In this document: positions 9,549 to 18,775 of the stretch, in pieces
Position numbering within the stretch: the first letter of the stretch is position 1
Layout of the letters: each line of letters starts with the position of its first letter
The notes under the pieces: generated by a model
What the model saw: only the letters and a program-made list of their open reading frames with translations
What the model was told of the DNA's origin: nothing
Databases searched by the model: none
Position numbers and translations under genes: made by a program
DNA from: Isoetes engelmannii
Lineage: Eukaryota > Streptophyta > Lycopodiopsida > Isoetales > Isoetaceae
Assembly (NCBI GenBank): GCA_011763485.2
Contig: JAANSK020018911.1
Coordinates: 1 to 29,230 of the forward strand
Length of the DNA: 29,230 nucleotides
Direction of reading: 5' to 3'

Positions 9549-11260
9549 TGGCAACCATAGAACCTCTTGTGGAGACCTAAACCAAGACCCAGATTGAGTT
9601 CCAGACCCAGACACCTGATATGGAAGGAGCACATAGATGGCTCGCCACGAAAACGGCCGAGACCGAACAGTACAGGCAAGGGAGAAGCCTCTTCCATGCG
9701 GCAGGAGGCTTGCGCAAAGGCAGCAAATCAGGCATTCGTGGAGAATTGGAAGCAAACCAAAGCGATGTTTGAAAGTCACGCTGCTTAGATTGCAGGCCTA
9801 GAAGCAGAGTTCAAATCCTCAGTACCGCAAGTGCTCAAAAGGCAGTTGGCTACAGAGAAACAATGAATTACGGAGATGGGGACCCTCATATAGTAGCTTG
9901 AGGATAGCGTTCGCTTAAAGTTAGAAAGGCAACAAGACAAGATGCGGCTCATACATTAGCTTGAGAATAGCGTCCGCTTACAGTTTGAAAGGCAACAAGA
10001 CAAGATGCGCCTTGTTGACCTACAAGCATGCCTGGACATCCTTTCCACCAGCGTTGATGCTATGGTACACACCAGGGACCGTTTTGAACAAAAGACGAAT
10101 GCCGCTATCTCTCGCCTAAGTTCATGGGCGGACGAGACTGCTACTATCCACATGACAGTCCAGGCAGCCACCGAAGAAAGTGAGTCGAGGCTCCAAGCCC
10201 TCCGGAATAGGGTAAACACACTTGAGACAAACTCATCTCCAGTGGACACTGCAGTTAACTCTCGATTGCAGCGGTTGGAACATAGCTCTGTTATTCGAGA
10301 TTTGGATGTGCAAGACCTATGGGCAACCGATGCCCAATAGGGTAAGGGCCTCCATGCCGATGCTCATGAACAACGACAGTGGTGCATACACGAGCTTGCG
10401 AGGCAAAAGCTGGTTCAGCAAGAGCTAGCCTCCCGGCTTTAGGAGGGGAGGGCCACTCCGCCAAGATTCAAATGCCTGCACGATACCAACTCCAGCCAGG
10501 CAGCAGCTGCTCCGCCCCGACGACCCGTACCGTCACACCCCATGTCGGAGGCACAACCCGCATCCCATAGACAACAGACAACACCAGGACAACCAGCTAC
10601 TCCAAAGGACAGTGAGCAACAAGAGCTAAGCCGCAGACGCCATAATGTGGTAGTGCGTGGACTCCCAGAGGAAGCAGGAGAACATCTCATTAAACGGCTC
10701 TAGGCTCTGGTGTCTCTCGCATGACATTTCGAACACTAGTCCACATTGTTCGTGCAAGCCGCCATGGTGCCCAACGCCCTGACCGCCTATGCGTTGTCAT
10801 ATTCACAGCCACGGACACAGGTGCAGAAAACTCTATTGCATTAGGGCAAGTAATTGAAGGGGACCACCTTATATGTTGACTAGGATCTCACCCCGATGCA
10901 ACAGGAGTCTCGTCGGCAAGAGCTGGCCCGAGTCAGGAACATCCGCCGCTTTTGGGGGGGGGGGTGTCACTGGTTCGAGGCAAGATGCAAATTTTTAGAC
11001 CTGCATCTGCCGAGGTCGCAGATGCGCTGTATCATGCTACTGCCACACACAGAGGCCCTTCTACCGCCACTACAGGAGTTGCTACTCCTACTATTATGCC
11101 GCAACCACCTCCACTACCCCTGCTATTACATTCTCCGCCAGCTCTCCCGCCCCTCTTACTTCTGTTGCCCCAGCTGCTCTTGCTTCCGCTCGGGCATCGC
11201 ATACTACTTACACTGCTGCCGCCGCAACTCCTCATGCATCTGCATCTAACGCTAACAAAT
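9549..11260 (+). pseudogene. LINE ORF1 remnant (coiled coil plus RRM-like)
   Basis: Coding traces lie in shifting frames. A frame covering 9567-9788 and on to about 10015 reads AKAANQAFVENWKQTKAM and LEDSVRLKLERQQDKMRL-type heptads. The open frame 10005-10340 (LQALRNRVNTLETN, LQRLEHSS) is a clear coiled coil. At about 10630-10683 the motif RRHNVVVRGLPEEAGE matches the start of the RRM-like domain of L1-type ORF1 proteins. Later pieces (QQESRRQELARV at about 10900; GKMQIFRPASAEVADALYHA at about 10982) continue the domain. ORF1 proteins of this sort trimerise and bind the element's RNA. Several stops and shifts are present. Confidence 0.72.
9894..10019 (+). repeat. 63-bp tandem duplication within the ORF1 coiled coil
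   Basis: Adjacent units at 9894-9956 and 9957-10019 encode LED/LENSVRLxxERQQDKMRL twice, a three-heptad extension of the coiled coil. The unit is 21 codons long, so duplication keeps frame and heptad register. Confidence 0.85.
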
Positions 11261-11271
11261 AGGAATTGTGC

Positions 11272-12790
11272 CTCCGTATAGTGTCTTAGAACTGTCGAGA
11301 CTTCCCTTGGCAGAAAGGATAAAGTTTCAACTCCATTGCAGGGTTGCCCATAAGACCAGATATTTGTAAACATAATTTAGAAGGTCGGACGAATTATAGA
11401 TTTACAAGATTAGTTATGCTGAGAAATGTTTTTTTAGATATGTATAGTTTTCATAGAAATCAAGGCGAATCATGGCCAATGTTATTCATCCAAGATTTAA
11501 GTTTTTTTTTTTTCCTTCCAAGTGCAATTTATATAAGAAAATTGTGTTCACTCATAGGTTGTCAAGTGCAAAAATATGTTATAACTATAGTTGCACAATA
11601 CAATACCATAATTTAACCTTCTCAAGAAGAATGTGGCTTTGTCCTTGTAGATAAAGACCAATCTATTAAAGGAAGGTATGTAAGAAAATGTCAACCAAAG
11701 TGGTCAAGAACAAATCCTCTCCAATTCTTCCTTAGAAGTCTGAATTGCATTACAATACCACAAAAATAGTTCTTAAAATTATCATATGTACCTAAATGGA
11801 TATGGTGAATAGATTAGATTATGAAGTAACCTAGAATATGAGGCGATTCCTTAAGAATCTTCTAGAAGGAGGATAGAATATACGACGAAATTACGGTTGT
11901 GTTGTTTAGTGAACGTGGCGAATTTTCAAGTGTAGTGAGACTTGTTTGTAGAAAAGTTGGCTAATTTTACTTTTTCATCTATAACGGACCCTACTAAACC
12001 ATAGTTTGTAATTTTTTAATTCCTTGAAAAAATAGCCTTTGGCGAAGTTTCGTCCTTAAGGGCTACCCTGCTCAATTGCAACAGATATGGATCTCATTTT
12101 CCTTATGAAAACATGGAAAAATGCAGGGCACAGGCTGTCAGACCTCCCAGGCTATAAGCATTTCTCAGTGTTCAACGAGTGTATGAGAAAACATGGACAT
12201 GGGGGGTCGTCTGCTACTATCGCACTGCTTTGGGGCAGTCAATCTCTCTGCACAAGACAGACATGCACAATTGCTACTTGTAGGTGCGCGTGCAGCATGG
12301 CAATGGCTACCTCCTCTTTGTGGCAATATGCTACTTTCCACATGCCGAGAGTAACTTCTATCACTCATTTGGATGTGGATAGGTTGGAGCCCTATGTCGA
12401 TATATCTGATGACATACAACAGCACAAACAATTGGGTAAGGTCCTATTGCTTGGAGACTTTAATGCACGCAGGGGGGCAGAGCAGATCTCAAAATTTGAA
12501 TCTTTGGTAGAGGATGTGTTGCAAATGAACCCCACAGAGGTGGCTTGGCCAAGGATATCAGATGACTAAGTTGCTATTGCTATGCATCATTTTAACTTGA
12601 TCATTTGAAATGGGCTGGCACAATGGTCGTCCTCCAGCCAGTGCACTTCTAGACAAGAGAACCAGGGGGCGGCTCCAGTGTTGTAGATTATGTACTGGCG
12701 GAGGAACAAGATCTGCATCAGATTATCCATTTTGGCATTGGAATAGATAGTTGGGACGAGGAAGTAGACTCAGACCACCAACCCTTTTCT
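11272..12790 (+). pseudogene. LINE ORF2, apurinic-type endonuclease domain (interrupted)
   Basis: It begins with LRIVS-stop-NCRD at 11272-11301, the decayed form of the usual IVSWNCRG start of LINE endonucleases. It resumes at about 12087 with DLIFLMKTW (normally the ETW motif that supplies the catalytic Glu; here Lys replaces Glu). Further motifs are GKVLLLGDFNA (GDFNA at 12453-12467) and EEVDSDHQPLF (12761-12787), the metal-binding and catalytic Asp/His signatures of exonuclease-endonuclease-phosphatase folds. Endonucleases of this type nick target DNA to prime reverse transcription. The stop, the Glu-to-Lys change and a block of about 0.7 kb between the two parts make it inactive. Confidence 0.85.
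11350..12040. other. AT-rich block interrupting the LINE endonuclease
   Basis: The LINE coding signal stops at about 11345 and resumes near 12050. The intervening sequence is much more AT-rich than the GC-richer LINE on either side and shows no LINE motif. The likely reading is a later insertion, possibly a short non-autonomous element. AAGTTTC occurs near both edges (about 11324 and 12045) and could be a target-site duplication, but the match is short. No coding region was recognised. Confidence 0.5.
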
Positions 12791-13299
12791 TGCATGTACC
12801 TTGGCAGCCTGCATGCGCTTCCATTGCTTCAACACCGCGTGTGTGCCATCGGCGCCTGGACTACGACCATGCAGAGGCCTATGCCCAGATGGTTGAGCCT
12901 GACCTGGAGGGAATATTGCAGCTTCCCACACTGCAACAACAGACTGCCCGGTTGACTCAGTTACTTATGGCGTCCGCTGACCGTTGCTTTGGAGAGGCAG
13001 CTCACAGAGGTCCTTGGGAGCTATCACTTTACCCCACAACTATGGATTGATGACAAATGTAGGGAGTTCAAGCGTTGGCTTCAACGAGCCACTGATCTCA
13101 CCTTACGCTCACATGCCATCAGCCAATCCCATGCCTTCCTCAAGGCCAAGAAAGCCAGCTACCATGCAGAACACCAGCAACAAATGTTCTATCTCCTGGA
13201 TCGCACTCCAGGACATTCTGGAGAAAGGTATTAAGCAAGCCTCTGCAACTTATAGGTAACATTACCTCGGAGCAATGGTTGCAATAGTTGCAGTGGCTT
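12791..13299 (+). pseudogene. LINE ORF2 linker between endonuclease and RT
   Basis: The frame 12751-13050 continues from the endonuclease into a helical linker (DLEGILQLPTLQQQTARLTQ). A further piece at 12989-13234 (QLWIDDKCREFKRWLQRATD, then AKKASYHAEHQQQMFYLLD) matches the usual LINE pre-RT region with a W-D-x-C-R/K pattern. Frame changes separate the pieces. Confidence 0.7.
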
Positions 13300-13810
13300 T
13301 ATGATCCATGCGAGGTATAGAAGCAGTGCCTCCATATATGGGCCTAGCACTGGTCCTTACAGAGGCAGATGTTATAATGGGCCTCCAGCGCCTCGCTAAT
13401 GGGCAGGTAGCAGATTTAGATGCCCTACAGGCAGAGCTTCTCAAATGGACTGGGCCTCCGATGGTGCCCATCCTGACAGCATTATTCAATAGAGCATTGC
13501 AAGAAGACTTTCCTTCGCAGTGAACCACTAGTAATGTTATTCTCATATACAATGCAGGTGACCCTCACTGCCCAGCCAACTATCGCACCATCATGGTCAG
13601 CTCCCTCCTTGCAAAATTGTTGGCTTGCATCCTTGAGCAGCGGCTCATGATATGGGCAGAGGACGCGGAGGTGCGTGCTCTTGCACAAGCAGGCTTCCGG
13701 CCCAGACGTTCAACCATTGACCACATTTTCACCTTGAGAGCACTGATTCAGGATAGCAGGAATCGCACGAAAGACCTGTACTGCTGTTTTGTGGATTTCA
13801 CAAAGGCTTT
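13300..13810 (+). pseudogene. LINE reverse transcriptase, N-terminal half (sense)
   Basis: Motifs in order: EADVIMGLQRLANGQVADLD with LQAELLKW (13360-13450), FNRALQEDFPSQ then a stop, VILIYNAGDPHCPANYRTIM (about 13535-13595), and AQAGFRPRRSTIDHIFTLRA (about 13684-13743). FVDFTKAF at about 13789-13810 is motif A, which carries the first catalytic Asp. Sense coding ends right after this motif, at the inversion breakpoint. The family assignment to LINE RT is clear from the NYR, QAGFR and VDF.KAF signatures. Confidence 0.92.
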
Positions 13811-14605
13811 AATACCCATACCAACCACTGGAAGTAAATAATATGGCGATCTAGTGTGACCCTTTAAAGGGGTAGGAAACCCGTCTTCTGTAGCAGGATC
13901 TGATATGGAACTGTGGACTTTACCCCGAGTGCTCGTGCTAAGAAGATCGTCTGTACCTATTCCGAGTTATTCCAGGTGGCAAAGGATGTCCAGTACCCAA
14001 CACCTCCGCCCCATACGGGATACCAGGCTTGACCAAGGCCCTGAACAGGTGTGATTGGTGACCCAAGCATATAACTCTGCCTTGTAACTATTATTTTGCA
14101 TGGCATACAGTGTTTTCGAGCATGCTATGATGCACAAACTGATGGAAGCATCCCAGTGTGTGGTAGTATAGTAAACTCGCCAACTACTTGTAGGTCAGAA
14201 CCACCTCTACATTTTTGCCCCTGGTAAGTGAAGGAGGGAGGCCTTGGCTGACGGGAGGATGAAACTAGCAGCACTCTAGTTTTAGCCAGGTTAACTCGCA
14301 TGTCAATGAACTGGCAAAAAGTGTATAGAGCATCCAAGTGATGATGCATGTCTTCTGGAATGAGGCCAAGAGGCCCATGTCGTCGGCGTATATGACTTGC
14401 CGGTCTTCCAAGTGATCAATATATAGGCCAAAGAGCGTCGGAGAGAGGGGACAACCTAGCGCACTCCAATGCTACTGACTACAAGCTGCCCTGATGGTGT
14501 CAGGCGGCCTGAACATGCCTCATATAACATGTATATTGCATTTTGCAAGTCGACAAAGGCCTCTAGCTACCTCAATCAGTCCGGCAACTTGTCCCAAGGT
14601 GTTTG
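13811..14605 (-). pseudogene. LINE reverse transcriptase, middle part, inverted in place
   Basis: This block reads as LINE RT only on the minus strand. From about 14605 leftward: DSNTLGQVAGLIEVA follows on from motif A, then a CPLSPTLFGLYIDHLED segment (about 14410-14460). The catalytic YADD codons lie at 14379-14390, and LDALYTFCQFIDMRVNLAKT (about 14270-14340) is motif D/E. The same order occurs uninterrupted in the minus-strand copy at 27130-27900. The left edge (GGTTGGTATGGGTATT on the minus strand, at about 13811-13826) aligns with about 27130-27145 of that copy. The remaining part of ORF2, about 0.7 kb in the other copy, is missing here. Confidence 0.85.
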
Positions 14606-14660
14606 AGTCCCATAGGCCAATTGGTCTTGGTGGATGCTAAAAATACATTCTATTCTATTC
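14606..14660 (+). repeat. LINE 3' tail with TATTC-type microsatellite
   Basis: GTCCCATAGGCCAATTGGTC followed by TTGGTGGATGCTAAAAATAC and ATTCTATTCTATTCTATT lies in sense orientation. Related tails occur at 15881-15965 (+) and, on the minus strand, at 26410-26455. A conserved end of about 50 nt plus a short tandem repeat is typical of non-poly(A) LINEs, whose RT recognises the 3' end. Confidence 0.82.
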
Positions 14661-15735
14661 TATTATTTAATAAATATAAGTAACTAGATACAATGCTCAA
14701 TGTACAAAGTACAAAACAACTAAACATTGTATTTTAAGTGTTTTTATATTATACAAGAAATTTATCACGGTGGCCAAGGCCACCCTGAACATCTCTATTT
14801 CTTTGTGTAAAGCAAGGTTGTATCTATTTGAATTGCTTCTGTTATGATGTCAATTCGATGAAAGAAGGCTATAGATATTAGGGTGTATCATCTTTTGTAT
14901 CCATTAGAAGCCCAGGAAGTACACCAAACAATGGATAGGTTGAAGACTTCCATGAAGTTTAATGAAGGGTATTAAATCTTGAATGATGATTAAGTCTTAA
15001 ATATTTTACTGTTGTCTATGAAACGGATGCCTAGCAAGACCTGAATGAAGATTGGCACAATGACATATGAGTAATCTTATCCTTATGGCAAACGACCCCT
15101 TTTTTGCAAATCTTGAGACCAATATCCTGACCTCTTTTTGCAAACCTTAAACCTTGAAACCAATATCGTAACCATAACCATACGATAGCGCCCATAACAC
15201 TAACCCTACCTTACCATAGCCCCAAGCCTAATAAGGAAGAGAGCTAAGTGGGTATGAACCTATTGATTTTATAATATTTCTTTCAAGGATGTTGTTTGCA
15301 GTACCATATTTTATTCCCCATGCTTATGTGGAAACTTCCATACATATGCGTGAGAATGACTTCTAGCACACGCCTTGCAAAACTCTATGTCAAATTCTCC
15401 TAGAGTTGGATACAGAACATTGGCTTCAGCATAAGCTTAGATTTGAAGTCAAACCATTTGATGACATGCCATTACAAGCAAAACTAATATTAGAATGTTA
15501 ATGAAAGAAATTTGTATTCAACCATCAGCCAAACGGATTTGAAAGGCGACTGTCATGACGTCAAATTTTAGAGGTAATCATTGAATATGCATTGACTGTC
15601 ATCCTTCTATACTATAGCCTCGGATTCGAAATTGTTGATTTTGAGGTTCCAAACTATTTTTGGATATAATTTTATAAACCCCATCTATGGTGCTTAAGTA
15701 GACAGAACTTTATAAGTCATTGCCTTGACATATTA
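14661..15735. other. AT-rich spacer, no gene recognised
   Basis: No domain, long frame or RNA gene was seen. A weak local duplication (TTTTTGCAAA..TTGA.ACCAATATC) lies at about 15100-15170. Nothing else stands out. Confidence 0.5.
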
Positions 15736-15749
15736 ATTTACAGATCAAG

Positions 15750-15965
15750 GAATGTACACCCCAGCTTGTGATGGCATCCCCGTATTTGGTATACCAACAA
15801 GCTCATTGCTGCCACGGTTTTCCCCCCCAGGGGGTTTTTTCACCCGGGCCGTAATGCGCTTGCTGTTTCTCTTTGTACAGGTCCCATAGACCAATTGGCC
15901 TCCGTGGATGATAAAAATGTTATTCTATTCTATTCTATTCTATTCTATTCTATTCTATTCTATTC
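15750..15965 (+). mobile_element. Short LINE 3' fragment or SINE-like element with (TATTC)n
   Basis: The 3' portion GTCCCATAGACCAATTGGCC (15881-15900) plus GTGGATGATAAAAATG matches the tail of the LINE at 9110-14660, ending in about nine TATTC units (about 15920-15965). The preceding 130 bp (C- and G-run rich around 15820-15850) does not resemble LINE coding sequence. It is either LINE 3' UTR in a severely 5'-truncated copy or a SINE that borrows the LINE tail. TTGGATAT at 15966-15973 and at 15660-15667 may be a target-site duplication, which would place the 5' end near 15668. No clear A/B-box pair was recognised. Confidence 0.65.
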
Positions 15966-16240
15966 TTGGATATCAGAAATCCTGAATCTTAATTTCACTA
16001 GATATCCAATAATCTACCTTTTCTAAGAGTCTCAAATTTAATTCTGCGTAGCACAAAACAGTCGGTCATTTTTGTCCTCGCAATGGTAAAACTTGCTCCA
16101 TATTGATGAACCAATCACAACAAGATTGACTACGACTAGTTAGTATTTATTTCTACGCCTTTGCCAATCTTTAATGAACAGCTTGATGGCTTCTTTGACT
16201 CAACAACAGGACCTAGGCTTGGAGATGCGCCAAAAATATT

Positions 16241-16264
16241 AAAAAAAAAAAAAAAAAAAAAAAA
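16241..16264 (+). repeat. Poly(A) run of 24
   Basis: An uninterrupted A24 run immediately precedes the left 11-bp repeat of the retroposed segment. It may be the A-rich target that a LINE endonuclease favours, or the tail of an older retroposon. Confidence 0.9.
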
Positions 16265-16783
16265 TTAGCAGTAAGGCAGGCTTGAGCAAAGAATTAGGTG
16301 GTGATGGAAGAAGAAGGAAAGGCGAGGAGCGTAGTGAAAGGGGAAAAAAGAGGGGGGGGGGGCAAATGCATGAAATGCAAAATAGTAAATGTTTGGTAAA
16401 TAAAAACTATGAGAAGGATAGCCATTTGTTACTACCATAATGAGAGTTGTTTAGACAGTGCAAACAAAGTTGTAGCTAGGCACACAACATTTGTGCATAG
16501 GTGAGGCATATAGATGAGGTACTTTAAAGACGTTGATGTAATGTGTAATACAAGCAAAGGAAGATGGAAAATGTTGATGACTATTTGCAATGGATAGGAA
16601 AGCAGAATTAACGTTGGAACACCTTAATTATCATTTTGAAGACATGAATTGTTACATGATGTAGGCAATTCTCTTGCATCTGTTGACCGCGAAAGAGAAA
16701 GGTTGCAGGGACCCCCAAGTTGTTTATATTGGTATTTGTGATTGGGAAAAAGAAAGGCTAGTAGGTGAGCCAGTGGAAGTGAA

Positions 16784-17029
16784 ATGGTGGGCATACAAAG
16801 GTATGGATGGTGCTGGCAAAAAAAGCCATCGGGAATGAAAGACTTTAGTATCCGTACATGCATGATGATTTGTACTGAGGTCCTAAAAGAGATGGAACAA
16901 AAATGGTGGATGCAAGGGTTGACTTCGGTGGGGGATGCAAGGGTTGACTTCGGCCTCCAAGGGGCAGCTTACTTTAATTATTACCTGGCTGATTTAGCAC
17001 GTAAGAAAAAATATTCATTGATTGAATAA
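16784..17029 (+). pseudogene. Unrecognised coding remnant in the retrocopy
   Basis: An 81-residue frame (motifs CWQKKPSGMKDFSIRTCMMI, EVLKEMEQKWW, FNYYLADLARKKK). It has no known domain. A 26-bp direct duplication (GATGCAAGGGTTGACTTCGG twice, about 16910 and 16936) lies within it. It may be an upstream part of the same gene as the RING-like region. Confidence 0.3.
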
Positions 17030-17208
17030 GGACATTGAGTTTATCACAACTGCTCATGAACACACTTTAGAACCTTCTTGTAATTTTATCAATTTGTTTT
17101 TCTAGCACTTGATTCTCTTGTAATTGATAAGTTGTTCATATTGAGTTGTTTCTATTTTGTGCAGTTAACATAAAGCATAGACGCAAGGAATTGAACAAAC
17201 AACATAGT

Positions 17209-17800
17209 TGACTTACAGAGCATACTTGCGGTCTTGGCTAGAGAAAATGCGGCCATGAGAGAAAACACTGAGCATATGTGCCAGCTAACGAGAGCTTTGG
17301 ACTCTGATCCCCTTAGAGTCTCAACAGAGCAGACTACTGGATACCTCCCACGTGAACACTTGTATGAGAACCAGTGAGAGGATATAAAAAATGGGGACCA
17401 TAGGGAATGTGCAATGTGTCGAGACAATTTAACCCAAGTTGGCTAGTATTCTCTGGGATGTGGACAACGTCTGCATTTGAGGTGTTCATTGGATTGGATG
17501 TTGGGCAGCTGGTTTTGTCCAGCGGAGGATGGATACATTATATAGGAGCTGCAGTATACCATACTTAATATGCAATCACGCATGCCCCCACTACCACCTC
17601 TGATCGCCTGCAAGAGAGATGGAATTGTACATCCGTTCCAAAGCCAGTGCGAGATGGATTTTTGGTGGGATGTGGAAGAACCACATGAAAGAGAAGAGGT
17701 TCAAGATATTAACCAGTACTTGCCTCCACCTCCAGAGCCCAATGGTGATTGGGTGAACCCTGATCCAAATATAGTGATGGATGATTATATTTATTCGTAA
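17209..17800 (+). pseudogene. Decayed RING-H2-like protein region
   Basis: One plus frame runs from 17209 to 17800 with three stops. First comes a helical, Glu/Arg-rich stretch (SILAVLARENAAMRENTEHM). Then a RING-like cluster: CAMC (Cys 17408-17410 and 17417-17419), LGCGQRLHLRCSLDWM (Cys 17459, His 17474, Cys 17483, Trp 17495) and FCPAED (Cys 17516). This matches C-x2-C...C-x-H-x2-H-x2-C-x3-W...C-P-x-C of RING-H2 ubiquitin ligases, but the fourth ligand is Gln and the last Cys is Glu. A Pro/Asp-rich tail (LPPPPEPNGDWVNPDPNI) ends the frame. The host gene would be an E3-ligase-like protein; this copy looks dead. The match is by eye and moderate. Confidence 0.5.
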
Positions 17801-17957
17801 CCTCCCAACAGTCTAGATTATGCTAACCCCATACGAAATTTTGATATTGAACCCAAATGATGTTGATGTTGACCATTAAGAATTTTGATGATGATCATTA
17901 AGGATTTTGGCCCTTGACTTTTGACATCACTTGTGTATTTGAGTAAGTAGGATATAG

Positions 17958-18096
17958 GATGGATTCAACTGTAGTTGTGGGAGGTTTTGAAACTACTCAT
18001 TCTGTTTTCTCTGTTGCTCGATTGGCGCAATGGGCAAAGGAGAAATCGGAGTAAGTAGTTTTGAGATCTACCTCAATAACTACAACAGGATGCATC
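17958..18096 (+). other. Foldback hairpin 1
   Basis: The left arm (17958-18019) and right arm (18034-18096) are imperfect inverted copies. Paired blocks include GATGGATTC/GATGCATC flanks, GTAGTTGTGGGAGG against CCTCAATAACTAC, and AAACTACTCATTCTG against CGGAGTAAGTAGTTTT. The stem is about 60 bp with mismatches and a loop of about 14 nt (GATTGGCGCAATGG region). Size and shape fit a plant miRNA/siRNA precursor or a foldback element. No conserved miRNA was recognised. Confidence 0.7.
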
Positions 18097-18354
18097 TTCT
18101 GCCCCTCGACCTGTGAAAGACCTAACTTTCATCCAATCCCAAAAGTCTCCACTCTCAACCCCCATAGTGCCCCATAAACTTGCTCCATCCATTGCTTATG
18201 TCAGTTCGTAACTTTGGTACACATCAGTGGCATTTAGTCGAAGTTACGCCTTACATACGCAATGCCTGGTATAGGTTTAGAAAGCACTATGGTGGTCATT
18301 GTGAAGTTGAAGTTGAATGCGTGACCAGACTCAAATGAAGTAACCACCCATCGG

Positions 18355-18475
18355 CTATCACTATGTATTGTATCTCTTTGCATGCTCTTCAGAAATGAAA
18401 CCGCGAGTCGAGCAATAATGTAGAAACCGAACCACCACTAGAATATATGCTAGGAGATACAATACATCGCGATAG
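18355..18475 (+). other. Foldback hairpin 2
   Basis: Terminal arms of 22 bp (18355-18376 and 18454-18475) are inverted repeats with 20/22 matches, centred on TGTATTGTATCTC/GAGATACAATACA. The inner part pairs weakly, leaving a loop of about 75 nt. Paired length of about 22 bp near the base is compatible with a miRNA-type duplex, but the loop pairing is poor. Confidence 0.7.
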
Positions 18476-18517
18476 ATGCAAGGTGAGTACGTCATTTTGG
18501 GTGCAGCGAAAGTAGCG

Positions 18518-18624
18518 AGATTTCCACATCCCTTTTTTGTTCATCTCTCTAGGTCAATGTAGCTTAGCTCGATGCTAGGCTGCATTACACAAAGAGATGA
18601 GCAAATTGAGGGATGTGGAAACCT
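18518..18624 (+). other. Foldback hairpin 3
   Basis: TTTCCACATCCCT (18521-18533) pairs perfectly with AGGGATGTGGAAA (18609-18621). The pairing continues inward through GTTCATCTCT (18539-18548)/AGAGATGAGC (18593-18602) and TGTAGCTTAGC/GCTAGGCTGCA to a small loop near 18570. The stem is about 50 bp. It is one unit of a tandem duplication with hairpin 4; both are preceded by TGGGTGCA (18498 and 18634). Confidence 0.82.
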
Positions 18625-18670
18625 CAACCCTTCTGGGTGCAAGTAAAGAGGGTTGATTTGGAAGACGTGA

Positions 18671-18775
18671 GATTTTCACATTTTTTGTTTGTTCATCTCT
18701 CTAGGTCAATGCAGTTTAGTTCGAGGCTAAGCTATACTACACAAAGAGATGATCAAACTGAAAGATGTGGCAACC
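18671..18775 (+). other. Foldback hairpin 4, tandem duplicate of hairpin 3
   Basis: It shares TTGTTCATCTCTCTAGGTCA with hairpin 3 and the matching right arm CACAAAGAGATGATCAAACT. It pairs along about 45 bp with more mismatches at the base (TTTTCACATTTTT against AAAGATGTGGCAA). Loop sequence and base have diverged more than the central 5' arm block, which is identical for about 20 nt between the two hairpins. Confidence 0.8.

Larger units (their letters stand above)
9110..14660 (+). mobile_element. LINE (non-LTR retrotransposon), near full length but broken and rearranged
   Basis: In order on the plus strand: tandem 5' UTR monomers (9110-9480), ORF1 with coiled coil and RRM-like segment (9549 to about 11260), ORF2 with AP-type endonuclease (11272 to about 12790) and the first half of the reverse transcriptase (about 13300-13810). 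Then comes an inverted piece of the RT (13811-14605) and a plus-strand 3' tail ending in ATTCTATTCTATT (14606-14660). A second copy on the minus strand at 26410-28970 gives the expected ORF2 order. It carries many stops and frame changes. I do not assign a clade: the TATTC-type tail argues against ordinary plant L1, while ORF1 has an L1-like RRM motif. Confidence 0.9.

Noticed and set aside
10952-11281. Leu/Pro-rich open frame in the LINE
   Set aside because: It follows ORF1 sequence into a low-complexity CT-rich stretch. The Leu/Pro runs come from composition and are not a separate gene.
9110-14660. LTR retrotransposon or retrovirus-like element
   Set aside because: No paired long terminal repeats and no gag, protease or integrase signals. 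The endonuclease and RT motifs are of LINE type.
18205-18248. Fifth hairpin in the foldback cluster (CGTAACTT/AAGTTACG)
   Set aside because: Only an 8-bp stem, too short to support.
17958-18775. Assignment of the hairpins to a conserved miRNA family
   Set aside because: No arm matches miR156, 159/319, 160, 166, 171, 390, 396, 408, 482/2118 or 529 sequences that I can recall.
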